Assembly: GCA_019113745.1 (NCBI GenBank)
Contig: DXGV01000022.1
Coordinates: forward strand, 1 to 64,000
DNA length: 64,000 nucleotides
Direction of reading: 5' to 3'
Source of the DNA: Candidatus Blautia intestinavium
GTDB lineage: Bacteria; Bacillota; Clostridia; Lachnospirales; Lachnospiraceae
Shown: one piece after another, positions 7,757-18,375 of the stretch
Layout: every line of letters starts with the position of its first letter
How positions within the stretch are numbered: position 1 is the stretch's first letter
Position numbers and translations under genes: made by a program
The notes under the pieces: model-generated
Database searches by the model: none
Told to the model about the DNA's origin: nothing
What the model saw: only the letters and a program-made list of their open reading frames with translations

Positions 7757-10516
7757 ATGAATTACGGAAAAAAGTCAGTTGCAAAGAAACGAAATTCTCT
7801 GATTTCCAGTACATCCATGATGGGAAAACGGGCTCATGTTTCTTTTATCAGAGTTCTGTTCATCTCCCTGATCACGCTCTGCGTCGTTGTGGGCTGCATA
7901 GGGATCGGGGCGTTCAGAGGTATCATAGATAACGCTCCGGATGTGGATGAGATTGATATCTCCCCTCTGGGATACGCTACTTTTCTGTACGACGGCGATG
8001 GAAACAAGCTCCGGCAGCTCTCTGCTCCCGACGCAAACCGTCTGCCCGTTTCCATAGAACAGATTCCCTTGGATCTTCAGCATGCGGTAGTGGCTATCGA
8101 GGATGAGAGGTTTTATGAGCATAACGGTATTGATGTAAGAGGTATTCTCCGTGCTTTTGTAAGAAATATCACCTCCGGGGATCTTTCCGAGGGCGCCAGT
8201 ACCATTACGCAGCAGCTTTTGAAAAACAATGTATTCACCAACTGGACTCAGGAATCCACCTGGCTGGAACGGTTTACACGAAAATTCCAGGAGCAGTACC
8301 TGGCGATCCAGGTAGAGAAGAAAATCAACGATAAGAACGTTATCCTGGAAAACTACCTGAACACCATCAACCTTGGCGCCGGAGCCTACGGCGTACAGGC
8401 GGCCGCCAGACAGTATTTCAACAAGGACGTGTGGGATCTGAATCTTTCCGAGTGCGTAACTCTGGCCGGTATCACCCAGAATCCTACTCAATACAATCCT
8501 ATTGAGCATCCTGAAGCCAACGCCAAAAGGCGTCAGGAGGTTTTGGATCATATGCTGGATCAGGGATATATCACCCAGGCTCAGTACGATGAAGTTCTCG
8601 CGGACGACGTCTATTCCAGGATCCAGGCGGCCCAGGCCGAGATTTCCGATACCACCAGCACGATATACAGTTATTTCGAGGACGAGCTTATCGACCAGGT
8701 GATCAACGACCTGATGAACATTAAAGGATATACAAAAACACAGGCTCAGAACCTGGTGTACAGCGGCGGGCTCAGCATCTACACCACGCAGGATCCCACC
8801 ATCCAGAATATCCTTGACGAAGAATACGCCAATCCCGAGAACTATCCGGAGAATGTACAGTACGCTCTGGATTACGCTCTTACAGTAGAAAATCCCCAGG
8901 GCGAGGAAGTCAATTACAGCAAGGAAATGCTTCAGCTTTACTTCCAGAACGAGGATCCGGAATTTGACCTTCTGTTTGATTCCCAGGAAGAGGGACAGAG
9001 CTATGTGGACCGCTACAAACAGTCCATTCTGGCAGACGGAAGCACCGTCGTGGCGGAGCGTGTGAGCTTCGCTCCCCAGCCGCAGTCTTCTATGAGCGTC
9101 ATCGACCAGCATACCGGATATGTAAAGGCCATCATCGGAGGGCGTGGAGAGAAGACCGCCAGCCTGACTCTGAACCGTGCCACAGACACCACAAGGCAGC
9201 CCGGTTCTACTTTCAAGATCGTGTCTACCTACGCTCCTGCCCTGAATGAAAAAGGCATGACTCTGGCTACCACTTTTGAAGACGAACCTTATAACTATCC
9301 GGACGGATCTCCGGTAAACAACTCTTCTATGAGTTACGGAGGCACAACGACGATCCGTCAGGCTATCCAGAATTCCGTCAATGTCGTTGCTGTCAAATGT
9401 CTGGAAGAGGTTACTCCGGAGCTGGGTCTTCAGTATCTGGACAACTTTGGATTTACCACTCTTGCACATGGCACAGAAGCCGATACGGACGAAAACGGCA
9501 CTGTCTGGACAGACGCCAATCTTCCTCTTGCTCTCGGCGGCCTTACCCACGGCGTTACAAATGTTGAGCTGTGCGCCGCTTATGCTGCCATTGCAAACGG
9601 TGGAAATTATATCGAGCCTATTTATTACACTAAGATCCTTGATCATAATGGAGAAGTTCTTATTGAAAAAACTTCCGCAGAACGGTCTGTTATTAAGGAA
9701 AGCACAGCATGGCTTTTGACAAGCGCCATGGAAGACGTTGTGACCAAGGGCACCGGTACTGCCTGCCAGCTTGACAATATGACTGTAGCGGGAAAGACCG
9801 GTACCACCGATGATTATAACGACCTGTGGTTCGTAGGCTATACCCCTTATTATACCTGCGCCGTATGGTCAGGCTATGACAACAACGAAAAGCTTCCGGA
9901 CGATTATTCCCGCGACTTCCACAAGGATATGTGGCGGAAGGTAATGACGCGGATCCATGAGGGTCTGGAAGACAAAGATTTTGAAATGCCTTCCAGTGTG
10001 GAAAAACTGAGTATCTGTTCCGAAACAGGACTTCTTCCAAGAGCAGGCTGCCCGGTTACGACGGAGTACTTTGATATCGGCGATGCTCCGACAGAATACT
10101 GCGACCAGCATTTCTATGAACCGGAAATTATCACAGAATATGACACATACGATGAAACTACTGTAGAACCTTCCGCAACGCCGGATCCCAACAATCCGGA
10201 CGGCACGACCACAGATCCGGAAAATCCGGATCCAAATAATCCAGACAATACCGGCGATCCCAATGGCACTAATCCGGGAGGAGACAATACCGGCGGCGAT
10301 GCTTCCGGCGACGGCACTACAGGCGGGGACACCTCTGGAGGCGATGCTTCCGGTGACAACGACTGGGATTATATAGGTCCCGGTGCCGGCGGGGACACCT
10401 CTGGAGGCGATGCTTCCGGCGGCGATACTTCCGGTGATACCTCTGGAGGCGACACTTCCGGCGGCGATTGGGATTATGTAGATCCCGGCACCGGCGGAGA
10501 TACTCCGGTAGCTTAA
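7757..10516 (+). CDS. Class A penicillin-binding protein (transglycosylase and transpeptidase)
   Basis: A bifunctional peptidoglycan synthase of 919 residues. It has a short cytoplasmic tail and one membrane anchor (residues 29-53). The GT51 glycosyltransferase domain contains the catalytic motif E115-DERFYEH, and the transpeptidase domain has S484-T-F-K, S540-V-N and K680-T-G-T. The last 120 residues are an extracellular low-complexity tail rich in Pro, Asn, Asp, Gly, Thr and Ser, with repeated GGDxSGGD-like units. AAAGGAGG precedes the start. A strong hairpin terminator follows. It resembles PBP1A/PonA of Firmicutes; I do not assign a symbol. Confidence 0.94.
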   Translation: MNYGKKSVAKKRNSLISSTSMMGKRAHVSFIRVLFISLITLCVVVGCIGIGAFRGIIDNAPDVDEIDISPLGYATFLYDGDGNKLRQLSAPDANRLPVSIEQIPLDLQHAVVAIEDERFYEHNGIDVRGILRAFVRNITSGDLSEGASTITQQLLKNNVFTNWTQESTWLERFTRKFQEQYLAIQVEKKINDKNVILENYLNTINLGAGAYGVQAAARQYFNKDVWDLNLSECVTLAGITQNPTQYNPIEHPEANAKRRQEVLDHMLDQGYITQAQYDEVLADDVYSRIQAAQAEISDTTSTIYSYFEDELIDQVINDLMNIKGYTKTQAQNLVYSGGLSIYTTQDPTIQNILDEEYANPENYPENVQYALDYALTVENPQGEEVNYSKEMLQLYFQNEDPEFDLLFDSQEEGQSYVDRYKQSILADGSTVVAERVSFAPQPQSSMSVIDQHTGYVKAIIGGRGEKTASLTLNRATDTTRQPGSTFKIVSTYAPALNEKGMTLATTFEDEPYNYPDGSPVNNSSMSYGGTTTIRQAIQNSVNVVAVKCLEEVTPELGLQYLDNFGFTTLAHGTEADTDENGTVWTDANLPLALGGLTHGVTNVELCAAYAAIANGGNYIEPIYYTKILDHNGEVLIEKTSAERSVIKESTAWLLTSAMEDVVTKGTGTACQLDNMTVAGKTGTTDDYNDLWFVGYTPYYTCAVWSGYDNNEKLPDDYSRDFHKDMWRKVMTRIHEGLEDKDFEMPSSVEKLSICSETGLLPRAGCPVTTEYFDIGDAPTEYCDQHFYEPEIITEYDTYDETTVEPSATPDPNNPDGTTTDPENPDPNNPDNTGDPNGTNPGGDNTGGDASGDGTTGGDTSGGDASGDNDWDYIGPGAGGDTSGGDASGGDTSGDTSGGDTSGGDWDYVDPGTGGDTPVA
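10260..10500 (+). repeat. Gly-Asp-Ser/Thr repeat tract at the end of the penicillin-binding protein
   Basis: Near-identical units encoding GGDTSGGDAS or GGDASGD recur, interrupted twice by a segment encoding WDY followed by x-x-PG. The repetition at DNA level (for example GGCGGGGACACCTCTGGAGG twice) makes copy number potentially variable. Confidence 0.7.
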
Positions 10517-10527
10517 AAAAGGGCATC

Positions 10528-10573
10528 AAAAAACTCTATGTAAATGAAAATATCATTTACATAGAGTTTTTTA
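10528..10573. terminator. Bidirectional terminator between the PBP and glucokinase genes
   Basis: A perfect 15-bp stem, ACTCTATGTAAATGA (10533-10547) with its complement at 10553-10567 and a five-base loop. Flanking A and T runs let it work in both directions. Confidence 0.9.
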
Positions 10574-10588
10574 TATTACATATACATA

Positions 10589-11524
10589 TTACAGCACCAG
10601 CTTTGCCGCTCCGTAAATGCCGGCATCGTTTCCAAGGCTTGCAATGACCATCGGCGTATCCTTGCACAGAGAAAACGCATATTCCCTGTAATATTTCTGA
10701 ATGCAGTCGATCAGCGGCTGTCCAGCCTTTGAAACGCCTCCCCCGATTACGATCGCTTCCGGATCTACTACAGCGGCAAAAATCGCGAGAGCTCCTCCAA
10801 GGCGTTCTCCTACGTTTTCCATTACCCTTACTGCAACCGGATCTCCCGCCTTAAAAGCGTCCAGAACATCCTTTGCAGTGATCTTTTCCAGAGATCTGAG
10901 AACACTGTCCTCCTGGCATGCTTCCAGCTCTTTTCCTGCAACACGGACAATTCCTGTGGCGGAAGCAAACTGTTCCAGACATCCCCTGTTTCCGCAGTTG
11001 CATTTCTCCGGTTCCTTGTGGTCAATATTCGCATGACCAATCTCTCCGCCTGCTCCGTGATGGCCTGCCACGATTTTTCCATCCACAATAATGCCGCCGC
11101 CTACGCCTGTACCCAGTGTTGCCATGATTACATTCTGCGCGCCTGCAGCCGCGCCTTTCCATGCCTCTCCCAGAGCGGCTACGTTGGCGTCATTTCCCGC
11201 TTTTGCCGGAAGTCCTGTCAGTTCGCTCAATTCTTTTGCCACCGGCTTAAATCCCCAGTACAGGTTTACCGCGCACGCTGCCTCGCCCTTTGAGTTGATC
11301 GGTCCGGGGATTCCAATTCCCACGCCCGCCACGTCTTCTTTCCTTATTCCGCGATCCTGAATTTTGTCCTTGATCGTTTCCGCCACATCCGGCAGAATAT
11401 TTTCTCCATTATTTTCTGTTCTTGTGGGGATTTCCCATTTTTCCAGAAGCGTGCCGTCTGTCTTAAATAAACCGCACTTTACAGAAGTTCCTCCCACGTC
11501 AATTCCAAAACAATATATACTCAT
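10589..11524 (-). CDS. ROK-family glucokinase
   Basis: An ATP-dependent sugar kinase of 311 residues, predicted to phosphorylate glucose in the cytoplasm. The N-terminal phosphate-binding motif is GIDVGGTSVKCG, and the ROK zinc motif CNCGNRGCLEQ follows GHANIDH. ATG 11524 is preceded by AAAGGTGG; the frame extends further upstream but lacks start signals there. It lies downstream of hprK on the same strand, so sugar phosphorylation and carbon control are encoded together, and it ends at the terminator 10528-10573. Confidence 0.9.
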   Translation of the reverse strand: MSIYCFGIDVGGTSVKCGLFKTDGTLLEKWEIPTRTENNGENILPDVAETIKDKIQDRGIRKEDVAGVGIGIPGPINSKGEAACAVNLYWGFKPVAKELSELTGLPAKAGNDANVAALGEAWKGAAAGAQNVIMATLGTGVGGGIIVDGKIVAGHHGAGGEIGHANIDHKEPEKCNCGNRGCLEQFASATGIVRVAGKELEACQEDSVLRSLEKITAKDVLDAFKAGDPVAVRVMENVGERLGGALAIFAAVVDPEAIVIGGGVSKAGQPLIDCIQKYYREYAFSLCKDTPMVIASLGNDAGIYGAAKLVL

Positions 11525-11621
11525 TTCTTTTCCACCTTTCCTCTGTATTCTTTTTTTCGCTGCGGCTTTTCCCGGCGCCGTTAAAATCTGCGCCGGCATA
11601 CTTACCGTGGCCTTTGATCTG

Positions 11622-12554
11622 TCATACTTCCCGTTTTCTGGCAATATTTTCCTGTACACGCTTATAAAGCTCTTCCGCCGCATTGTAGCCCATCTTCTTC
11701 TGTCTGTGGTTGACGGCGGCTGTTTCTACAATAACGGCCAGATTTCTTCCCGGACGGATCGGAAGGGAATGACATACGATCTTGTTTCCAAGATATTCTG
11801 TATACTCTTCATGAAGTCCCAGACGGTCGTATTCTTTATCTCTGTCCCATTCTTCCAGCTTGATCACAAGATCCACAGACTGCGTGTTTTTTACACTCTC
11901 TACACCAAAAAGGGTCTTGACGTCGATAATGCCGATACCCCGAAGCTCAATAAAATGTCTCGTAATGTCCGGAGCCGAACCTACCAGCGTCACATCGCTG
12001 ACCTTGCGCAGCTCCACTACGTCGTCGCTGACAAGGCGGTGTCCTCTTTTGATCAGCTCCAGGGCAGCCTCGCTTTTTCCGATGCCGCTTTCACCTGTTA
12101 TCAGGACTCCCTCGCCGTATACGTCTACCAGCACGCCGTGAATGGAAATACAGGGCGCAAGCTGTACGCCCAGCCAACGTATCGTTTCCGCCATTACATT
12201 GGACGTGGTCCTTTCTGTAACAAAAGTCGGAACATTATACTTTATGGCCAGATCCAACATATCCTGAGAGGGTTTTGTCATGGTGCTGAAGATAACGCAG
12301 GGGATCTTACTGGAGATGAAACGCTCATATTTCATCAGGCGTTTTTCATCGCTGAGCTGCATCAGATAAGTGTACTCTACATATCCGATGATCTGTACCC
12401 GTTCATTGGCAAAATGTTCCAGATATCCCGTCAGCTGCAAAGCCGGACGGTTAATTTCAGCAGATGTGATTTTTACGTCAGTCAGATCAATTTCAGGAGT
12501 CAGATTTGTAAGCCCAAGTTCCTGAACCATCTTTGTCAATAATACACCCTTCAT
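11622..12554 (-). CDS. hprK: HPr kinase/phosphorylase
   Basis: The carbon-catabolite sensor enzyme that phosphorylates and dephosphorylates Ser46 of HPr. The 310-residue protein has an N-terminal HprK domain, conserved H139, Walker A GESGIGKS (154-161), the D-D of LVSDDVV (177-178) and the LRGIGIIDV signature. AAGGAGA lies upstream of ATG 12554. It sits between uvrC and glucokinase in a leftward run. It is a complete HprK and should not be confused with the small HprK-like protein at 31147-31854. Confidence 0.95.
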   Translation of the reverse strand: MKGVLLTKMVQELGLTNLTPEIDLTDVKITSAEINRPALQLTGYLEHFANERVQIIGYVEYTYLMQLSDEKRLMKYERFISSKIPCVIFSTMTKPSQDMLDLAIKYNVPTFVTERTTSNVMAETIRWLGVQLAPCISIHGVLVDVYGEGVLITGESGIGKSEAALELIKRGHRLVSDDVVELRKVSDVTLVGSAPDITRHFIELRGIGIIDVKTLFGVESVKNTQSVDLVIKLEEWDRDKEYDRLGLHEEYTEYLGNKIVCHSLPIRPGRNLAVIVETAAVNHRQKKMGYNAAEELYKRVQENIARKREV

Positions 12555-12572
12555 AATATGTGTTCTCCTTTT

Positions 12573-14432
12573 TCATTTATTTGTATACGTTGGATGAAAA
12601 AACTGATATACCTGGCGGGCGCTTCCGGCATTCATAGATTCTGTCTCCGCCAGTTCCTCCACAGATGCCTCCCGGATTTTTTCTACAGAGCGGAATTTCC
12701 TCATAAGCGCCTTCCTTCTCTGCTCTCCTATTCCCGGTATATCGTCAAGAATAGAATGAACCTGTCCTTTGCTTCGGAGAGAACGATGATATTCGATAGC
12801 GAAACGGTGAGCCTCATCCTGGATCCGGGTGATCAGGCGGAAGCCCTCGCTGCCGGTATCAATGGGAATTTCTGTATTGTTGTAGTAGATCCCTCTTGTC
12901 CGGTGATGGTCGTCCTTCACCATGCCGCACACCGGAATGTTCAGCCCCAGCTTCTTAAGAACGCCCAGGGCGATATTGACCTGTCCCTTCCCTCCGTCCA
13001 TCAGGATAAGGTCCGGCGCTTTCGCGAAGCTGTCGAATTCTCCGCTGCTCTCATGGGTAAAACGTCTCGTAAGTACTTCTTCCATGCTGGCATAGTCGTT
13101 GGGACCCTGCACGGATTTGATCCGGAACTTCCTGTAATCGCTGCGCTTCGGCTTTCCTTTTTCGTAAACCACCATAGAGCCTACAGATTCAAAACCGCTG
13201 ATATTTGAAATATCAAAGGCTTCCATGCGGCTGATATCAGAAAGCCCCAGCCAGCCTTCCACCTCCCGGACAGCGCCGATAGTACGTCCTTCCTCGCGGC
13301 GGATGCGTTCCCGGTCTTTTTCCAGAACCATTTTTGCGTTTTCCCAGGCAAGTTCCACAAGCTTTTCCTTTGTCCCTTTCTTTGGAACGAGGATATGCAC
13401 CTTCTGTTTCCGTCTGGAGGTCAGCCATTCTTCGATGACCTCCGCGTCCTCCACCTGAGTCTGGAGCATGATCTCTCTTGGGATAAACGGCGTTCCGGCA
13501 TAAAACTGCTTCAGAAAGCTGGATAATACCTGGGCTTTCGTATCTCCTCTGGCAACCCGGAGGTAGAAGTGATCCCGTCCTATCAGCTTTCCGCTCCGCA
13601 TAAAGAATACCTGGACAACCGCGTCCTGCTCTCTGAGATCCTGGCTCTCGTCCATATCTACGGCAATAATATCCCGGTCCTCTTCCCCGTAAGCGGTGAT
13701 CTTCTGGCGTTCACCGATCTTCCGGATGCTCTGGATCAGATCCCGGTACTCCGCAGCGTCTTCAAACCGCATTTCTTCAGAAGCCGTATCCATCTTCTCC
13801 GTAAGCCCGTCTATCGTCTCCTGAAAGTCCCCGTTTAAAAACCTGAGAACCTTCTGGATATTCCTGCGGTAGCTTTCCGGATCCACTCTTCCGGTACAGG
13901 GACCGGCGCACTGCTTCATGTGGTAATAAAGACAGGGGCGGTCTTTGCCGCAGTCTCTGGGAAGCGTCCTGTTGCAGGATCTCACCTGGTACAGCTTCCG
14001 CACAAGTTCGATTACGTCCTTGACAGCCCCGGCGCTTGTGTAGGGACCGAAATATTTATTTTTGTCTTTCTTCATCCTCCGGGCAAACAATACCCGGGGA
14101 TAGGCTTCCTGCACAGTCACCTTGATAAAGGGATATGTTTTGTCATCCTTTAACATGGTGTTGTACTTTGGCCTGTACTCTTTTATCAGATTATTTTCCA
14201 GAACAAGAGCTTCCAGCTCCGAATCTGTGATAATGTACTCGAATCGGGCTATGTGGGCGACCATCTGCTCAATTTTAACGCCTTTGTTCCGACTGCTCTG
14301 AAAATACTGGCGCACCCTGTTTTTCAGGCTTACCGCCTTTCCCACGTATATAATCTCATCGCGTTCGTCGTGCATGAGATACACGCCCGGCTTTGCGGGA
14401 AGCTTTTTCAGCTCTTCCTCAATCACAAACAT
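12573..14432 (-). CDS. uvrC: Excinuclease ABC subunit C
   Basis: UvrC makes both incisions around DNA lesions in nucleotide excision repair. The 619-residue protein has an N-terminal GIY-YIG nuclease domain (KPGVYLMHD then IIYVGKA, residues 14-36), a UvrB-interaction UVR motif near residue 205, the RNase-H-like C-terminal nuclease domain ([11 protein letters not shown] and [12 protein letters not shown]) and terminal helix-hairpin-helix motifs. It starts 4 bases after the ftsH stop, so is probably co-transcribed with it. Confidence 0.96.
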   Translation of the reverse strand: MFVIEEELKKLPAKPGVYLMHDERDEIIYVGKAVSLKNRVRQYFQSSRNKGVKIEQMVAHIARFEYIITDSELEALVLENNLIKEYRPKYNTMLKDDKTYPFIKVTVQEAYPRVLFARRMKKDKNKYFGPYTSAGAVKDVIELVRKLYQVRSCNRTLPRDCGKDRPCLYYHMKQCAGPCTGRVDPESYRRNIQKVLRFLNGDFQETIDGLTEKMDTASEEMRFEDAAEYRDLIQSIRKIGERQKITAYGEEDRDIIAVDMDESQDLREQDAVVQVFFMRSGKLIGRDHFYLRVARGDTKAQVLSSFLKQFYAGTPFIPREIMLQTQVEDAEVIEEWLTSRRKQKVHILVPKKGTKEKLVELAWENAKMVLEKDRERIRREEGRTIGAVREVEGWLGLSDISRMEAFDISNISGFESVGSMVVYEKGKPKRSDYRKFRIKSVQGPNDYASMEEVLTRRFTHESSGEFDSFAKAPDLILMDGGKGQVNIALGVLKKLGLNIPVCGMVKDDHHRTRGIYYNNTEIPIDTGSEGFRLITRIQDEAHRFAIEYHRSLRSKGQVHSILDDIPGIGEQRRKALMRKFRSVEKIREASVEELAETESMNAGSARQVYQFFHPTYTNK

Positions 14433-14436
14433 GATC

Positions 14437-16593
14437 TCACACCTGATCCTGTGCTTTCATTTCCGGACTTTTCTCTTCAGTGCTTTCCGCTTCTTTGCTT
14501 TTCAGCTCTTCAACTTCCAGCTCTGCGTCCTTTGCCTCTTCGCCTTCCGGTTTCCCGCCTTCTGACGTTTCATCTCCCGGTTCTTCGCCTTCGGGACGTC
14601 CGTCTGAGACTGAATCTGAAGACGCCTCTTTCTCTTCCGCGGACGCCGCGCTGTCTTCAAGCTTCGCGGGCTCCTCGGGAATCACAAGATCGTCCAGATT
14701 TTCCGGAATCTCCATTCCCTTTTCCACCGCGCGGAAAATTTTCATAAATTCTTTTCCGGTGATGGTTTCTTTTTTAATCAGATATCCGGCAATTTTATCA
14801 AGAGCAGTCCTGTGCTGGCTGAGAAGTCTCTTCGCCTCCTCGTAGGAAAAATGGAGAAGCTGCATAACTTCATGGTCGATCTCTGTAGCTGTATCGTCTC
14901 CGCAGTTCAGGACAGCACGTCCGGAAAGATACTGGTTTTCCTGCGTCGCCAGCCCCATAAGACCAAACTTCTTTGACATGCCGTACTGGGTGATCATGGC
15001 TCTTGCCACCTTTGTCGCCTGCTCGATATCATTGGCGGCTCCTGTGGTTACTGTGTCGAAGACAATCTCCTCCGCCGCCCGGCCGCCAAGATAGCCTACC
15101 AGCATGGCTTCCAGCTCTTTCTGGGTATTCAGGAATTTTTCTTCTTCAGGAACCTGCATTACATACCCAAGCGCTCCCATGGTACGGGGCACGATGGTGA
15201 TCTTCTGCACAGGCTCCGCGTCTTTCTGAAGGGCGCTGACCAGAGCGTGTCCCACCTCATGATAGGAAACGATCCGTCTCTCCTGGGGGCTTAAAATCCT
15301 GTCCTTCTTTTCCTTGCCCACCAGTACGACTTCCACAGATTCCAGAAGATCCTTCTGTGAAACGGCCTTTCTTCCATTCTTTACCGCAAGAATCGCCGCT
15401 TCATTGATCATATTCGCCAGATCGGAACCTACGGCTCCGGAGGTTGCAAGTGCAATGGCGTCAAGATCCACTGTATCGTCCAGAAGCACCTCTTTGGCGT
15501 GTACCTTCAGGACCTCCACCCGGCCTTTCAGGTCCGGTCTGTCAACGATTACCCGGCGGTCAAAGCGTCCCGGCCTTAAAAGCGCAGGGTCCAGAACCTC
15601 CGGTCTGTTGGTCGCCGCAAGGATCAGAAGACCCTTCGACGTGTCGAATCCGTCCATTTCCGCCAGAAGCTGGTTCAGTGTCTGCTCCCTTTCGTCGTTC
15701 CCTCCATAATGGGAATCACGGCTCTTTCCAATGGCGTCGATCTCGTCAATAAATACAATACAGGGGGCGTTCTTCTTTGCTTCTTCAAAAAGATCCCTTA
15801 CACGGGACGCGCCCACGCCTACGAACATCTCCACAAATTCTGAACCGGACAGCGAAAAAAACGGCACGTTGGCTTCCCCCGCCACAGCTTTTGCCAGCAG
15901 GGTTTTTCCTGTTCCGGGAGGCCCTACCAGAAGCGCGCCTTTTGGAAGCTTGGCTCCTATCGCCGTATATTTTCCCGGATTATGAAGGAAATCAACCACT
16001 TCCTGAAGAGATTCCTTCGCTTCGTCCTGACCTGCCACGTCCTTAAAAGTAACTCCCGTTTCCTTTTGTACATAGGCCTTCGCCCTGCTTTTTCCCACTC
16101 CCATAATGCCGCTTCCGCCTTTATTCATACGGCGCATGAGAAACATCAGCATTGCGAACATAACAATGGTGGGAAGCAGGATACTGGCCATCATCGAAAG
16201 AAATTCCCCTACCGCGTCCGGCTGCTTATACTGAAACTTGATTCCGGTGCCTTCCAGCCTCTCTGTCAGGGCGTCCACGCTCTCCATCTGGTTTACACGG
16301 TAAGTCACATTCTGATAAAAAGATTTCTGGATCTTGGGCTCCACAGTCAACACGCCGGACTGCAGCGTTACCTCTTTCACCTGATCCTTATCCACCATTT
16401 CGATAAATTCATCGTATGTGATCTCACTGGTATTCCCGTTCATCATATCAGTCACAAAGCTCAGGCAGACCAGCGTGATCAGAAGACAAATCAAAAAAGC
16501 CAGAATGGACTGGCGGTTTTTGTTCGGTCCCTTGTTCGGGCCATTTCGGTTTGGACGGTTTCCATCCTGCCGATTATCCATATGATTATTCAT
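14437..16593 (-). CDS. ftsH: ATP-dependent zinc metalloprotease FtsH
   Basis: A membrane-bound AAA+ protease for protein quality control. The order in 718 residues is: cytoplasmic Asn/Arg-rich start, TM1 (29-50), external loop, TM2 (about 134-154), AAA domain with Walker A GPPGTGKT (224-231), Walker B FIDEID (281-286), then the zinc site H445-E-V-G-H449. The family norm is HEAGH, a conservative change. The last 90 or so residues form an acidic, Glu/Ser/Gly/Pro-rich tail longer than usual. AGGAGG precedes ATG 16593. It heads the ftsH-uvrC-hprK-glucokinase run. Confidence 0.96.
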   Translation of the reverse strand: MNNHMDNRQDGNRPNRNGPNKGPNKNRQSILAFLICLLITLVCLSFVTDMMNGNTSEITYDEFIEMVDKDQVKEVTLQSGVLTVEPKIQKSFYQNVTYRVNQMESVDALTERLEGTGIKFQYKQPDAVGEFLSMMASILLPTIVMFAMLMFLMRRMNKGGSGIMGVGKSRAKAYVQKETGVTFKDVAGQDEAKESLQEVVDFLHNPGKYTAIGAKLPKGALLVGPPGTGKTLLAKAVAGEANVPFFSLSGSEFVEMFVGVGASRVRDLFEEAKKNAPCIVFIDEIDAIGKSRDSHYGGNDEREQTLNQLLAEMDGFDTSKGLLILAATNRPEVLDPALLRPGRFDRRVIVDRPDLKGRVEVLKVHAKEVLLDDTVDLDAIALATSGAVGSDLANMINEAAILAVKNGRKAVSQKDLLESVEVVLVGKEKKDRILSPQERRIVSYHEVGHALVSALQKDAEPVQKITIVPRTMGALGYVMQVPEEEKFLNTQKELEAMLVGYLGGRAAEEIVFDTVTTGAANDIEQATKVARAMITQYGMSKKFGLMGLATQENQYLSGRAVLNCGDDTATEIDHEVMQLLHFSYEEAKRLLSQHRTALDKIAGYLIKKETITGKEFMKIFRAVEKGMEIPENLDDLVIPEEPAKLEDSAASAEEKEASSDSVSDGRPEGEEPGDETSEGGKPEGEEAKDAELEVEELKSKEAESTEEKSPEMKAQDQV

Positions 16594-16805
16594 TCTTTTC
16601 CTCCTAATGTTGTCTTCTTTATTATAAAGAGATTTCCCTGATAAATCAACAAATAAATAACATCCCCGCTGAATTTCACCAGCCTCTGACAGCCGCCGGA
16701 TTCAAAAAAAAAATTTTCCATTTTTCTGTTTTTTGTAGTATACTATGTGCATGACAGCGCCGGGACATACCGGTGTCTGATGGAGACAGGAAAGGAAATG
16801 AACTT

Positions 16806-18302
16806 ATGAAAATAGGATTTGACAACGAGAAATACCTAAAAATGCAGTCGGAACATATCCGGGAACGAATCAGTAAATTTGGCAATAAACTGTATCTGGA
16901 ATTCGGAGGAAAATTATTTGACGATTATCATGCCTCCAGAGTTCTTCCCGGCTTTGAACCCGACAGTAAGCTGCGCATGCTGATGCAGTTAAGCGATCAG
17001 GCAGAAATCGTTATCGTCATCAGCGCGGCGGATATAGACAAAAACAAAATGCGCGGAGATCTTGGCATTACTTATGACACGGACGTGCTCCGCCTGATCG
17101 ACGCCTTTACAGAGAGGGGACTGTATGTAGGCAGCGTCTGCATCACCCGCTATGCAGGGCAGGAAAGCGCGGACCTGTTCCGCCAGCGTCTGGAAAATAT
17201 GGGGATCCGCGTTTTTCTCCACTACAGCATTCCGGGATATCCCAGCAATACCTCTCTGATCGTCAGCGACGAGGGATACGGAAAAAATAAATATATCGAA
17301 ACTACAAGACCTCTTGTCGTTGTAACCGCTCCGGGACCTGGAAGCGGAAAAATGGCCACCTGCCTTTCTCAGCTCTACCATGAATACAAGCGTGGGATCT
17401 GCGCCGGATACGCAAAATTTGAAACCTTTCCCATCTGGAACATCCCTTTGAAGCATCCGGTAAACCTGGCTTACGAAGCGGCCACCGCCGACTTAAACGA
17501 CGTCAACATGATCGACCCCTTCCATCTGGAAGCTTACGGCGAGACAACTGTAAACTATAACCGCGACGTGGAGATTTTCCCTGTACTTCAGGCTATGTTT
17601 GAAAAGATCATGGGAAAATGCCCCTACAAATCTCCTACGGATATGGGCGTAAATATGGCCGGCAAGTGTATTATCGACGACGAGGTATGCTGCGAGGCTT
17701 CCCGTCAGGAGATCATCCGCCGTTATTACAAGAGCTGCGCGGCCTTTGTGGCAGGTACAGGAAAAGAGGACGAGGTGCGCAAGATCGAGCTTCTTTTAAA
17801 ACAGGCCCACGCTTCTCTTGAAGACCGCAAAGTAGTTCCTGTCAGTCTTGAGATCGAACGGAAAACCGGCGGTCCCGCCGCTGCCCTGGAGCTTCCCGAC
17901 GGGAAGATCGTACACGGAAAGACCTCCGATCTTCTCGGGGCTTCCGCCGCTCTGCTTCTGAACGCTTTAAAAGTACTGGCGGGAATCAATCATGAACATC
18001 ATGTGATCTCCCCCGACGCCATCCGTCCTATCCAGGAATTAAAAACAAGATATCTTGGAAGCAGGAACCCCCGTCTTCACACAGACGAGACGCTGATCGC
18101 CCTTTCTGTCAGCGCCGCCAGCAATCCGGAGGCCCGTCTGGCCCTGGAACAGCTCCGCAGATTAAAAGGCTGTCAGGCCCACACCTCTGTTATGCTCTCC
18201 TCTGTGGATATCCTGGAATTCCGCAGACTGGGAATAGAGCTTACCTGCGAGCCAAAATTTGAAAACCAGAAAGGAAATCCCCGTCTCTTCGGACGGGGTT
18301 AA
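16806..18302 (+). CDS. DUF1846 family protein
   Basis: A 498-residue cytoplasmic protein of the DUF1846 family, whose physiological role is unknown. The start MKIGFDNEKYLKMQ is the usual family N-terminus, so I use ATG 16806 (AGGAAAGGA upstream) instead of an in-frame ATG at 16773. A P-loop-like GPGSGKMAT sits near residue 189. The last nine codons, encoding GNPRLFGRG, are themselves a hairpin identical to the terminator 40 bases downstream, so the C-terminus is probably atypical for the family. Confidence 0.85.
   Translation: MKIGFDNEKYLKMQSEHIRERISKFGNKLYLEFGGKLFDDYHASRVLPGFEPDSKLRMLMQLSDQAEIVIVISAADIDKNKMRGDLGITYDTDVLRLIDAFTERGLYVGSVCITRYAGQESADLFRQRLENMGIRVFLHYSIPGYPSNTSLIVSDEGYGKNKYIETTRPLVVVTAPGPGSGKMATCLSQLYHEYKRGICAGYAKFETFPIWNIPLKHPVNLAYEAATADLNDVNMIDPFHLEAYGETTVNYNRDVEIFPVLQAMFEKIMGKCPYKSPTDMGVNMAGKCIIDDEVCCEASRQEIIRRYYKSCAAFVAGTGKEDEVRKIELLLKQAHASLEDRKVVPVSLEIERKTGGPAAALELPDGKIVHGKTSDLLGASAALLLNALKVLAGINHEHHVISPDAIRPIQELKTRYLGSRNPRLHTDETLIALSVSAASNPEARLALEQLRRLKGCQAHTSVMLSSVDILEFRRLGIELTCEPKFENQKGNPRLFGRG
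18275..18300 (+). terminator. First copy of the duplicated hairpin, inside the DUF1846 coding end
   Basis: CCCCGTC and GACGGGG pair around a six-base TCTTCG loop. The copy overlaps the last codons and stops just before the TAA. It lacks a full T run, so it is probably a weak terminator or transcript-end protector. Confidence 0.5.
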
Positions 18303-18313
18303 TGGGAACCTGC

Positions 18314-18375
18314 TTGTCCTTTCGGACAATCAGTAGCGAAAATCCCCGTCTCTTCGGACGGGGATTTTCTTTATT
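18314..18375. terminator. Small hairpin and main terminator between DUF1846 and galE
   Basis: First a 6-bp hairpin TTGTCC-TTTC-GGACAA (18314-18329). Then AAAATCCCCGTC and GACGGGGATTTT pair around TCTTCG (18339-18370), followed by CTTTATT. The second stem has A and T ends on both strands and can also end galE, whose stop overlaps it. Confidence 0.8.

Noticed and set aside
7775..9646. A 623-residue frame antisense to the penicillin-binding protein
   Set aside because: It is a shadow of a high-quality coding gene; its composition follows the complementary codons and no domain is visible.
11364..12542. A 392-residue frame antisense to hprK
   Set aside because: Same reason: the minus-strand HprK has all motifs, and the opposite frame has no start signal or family resemblance.
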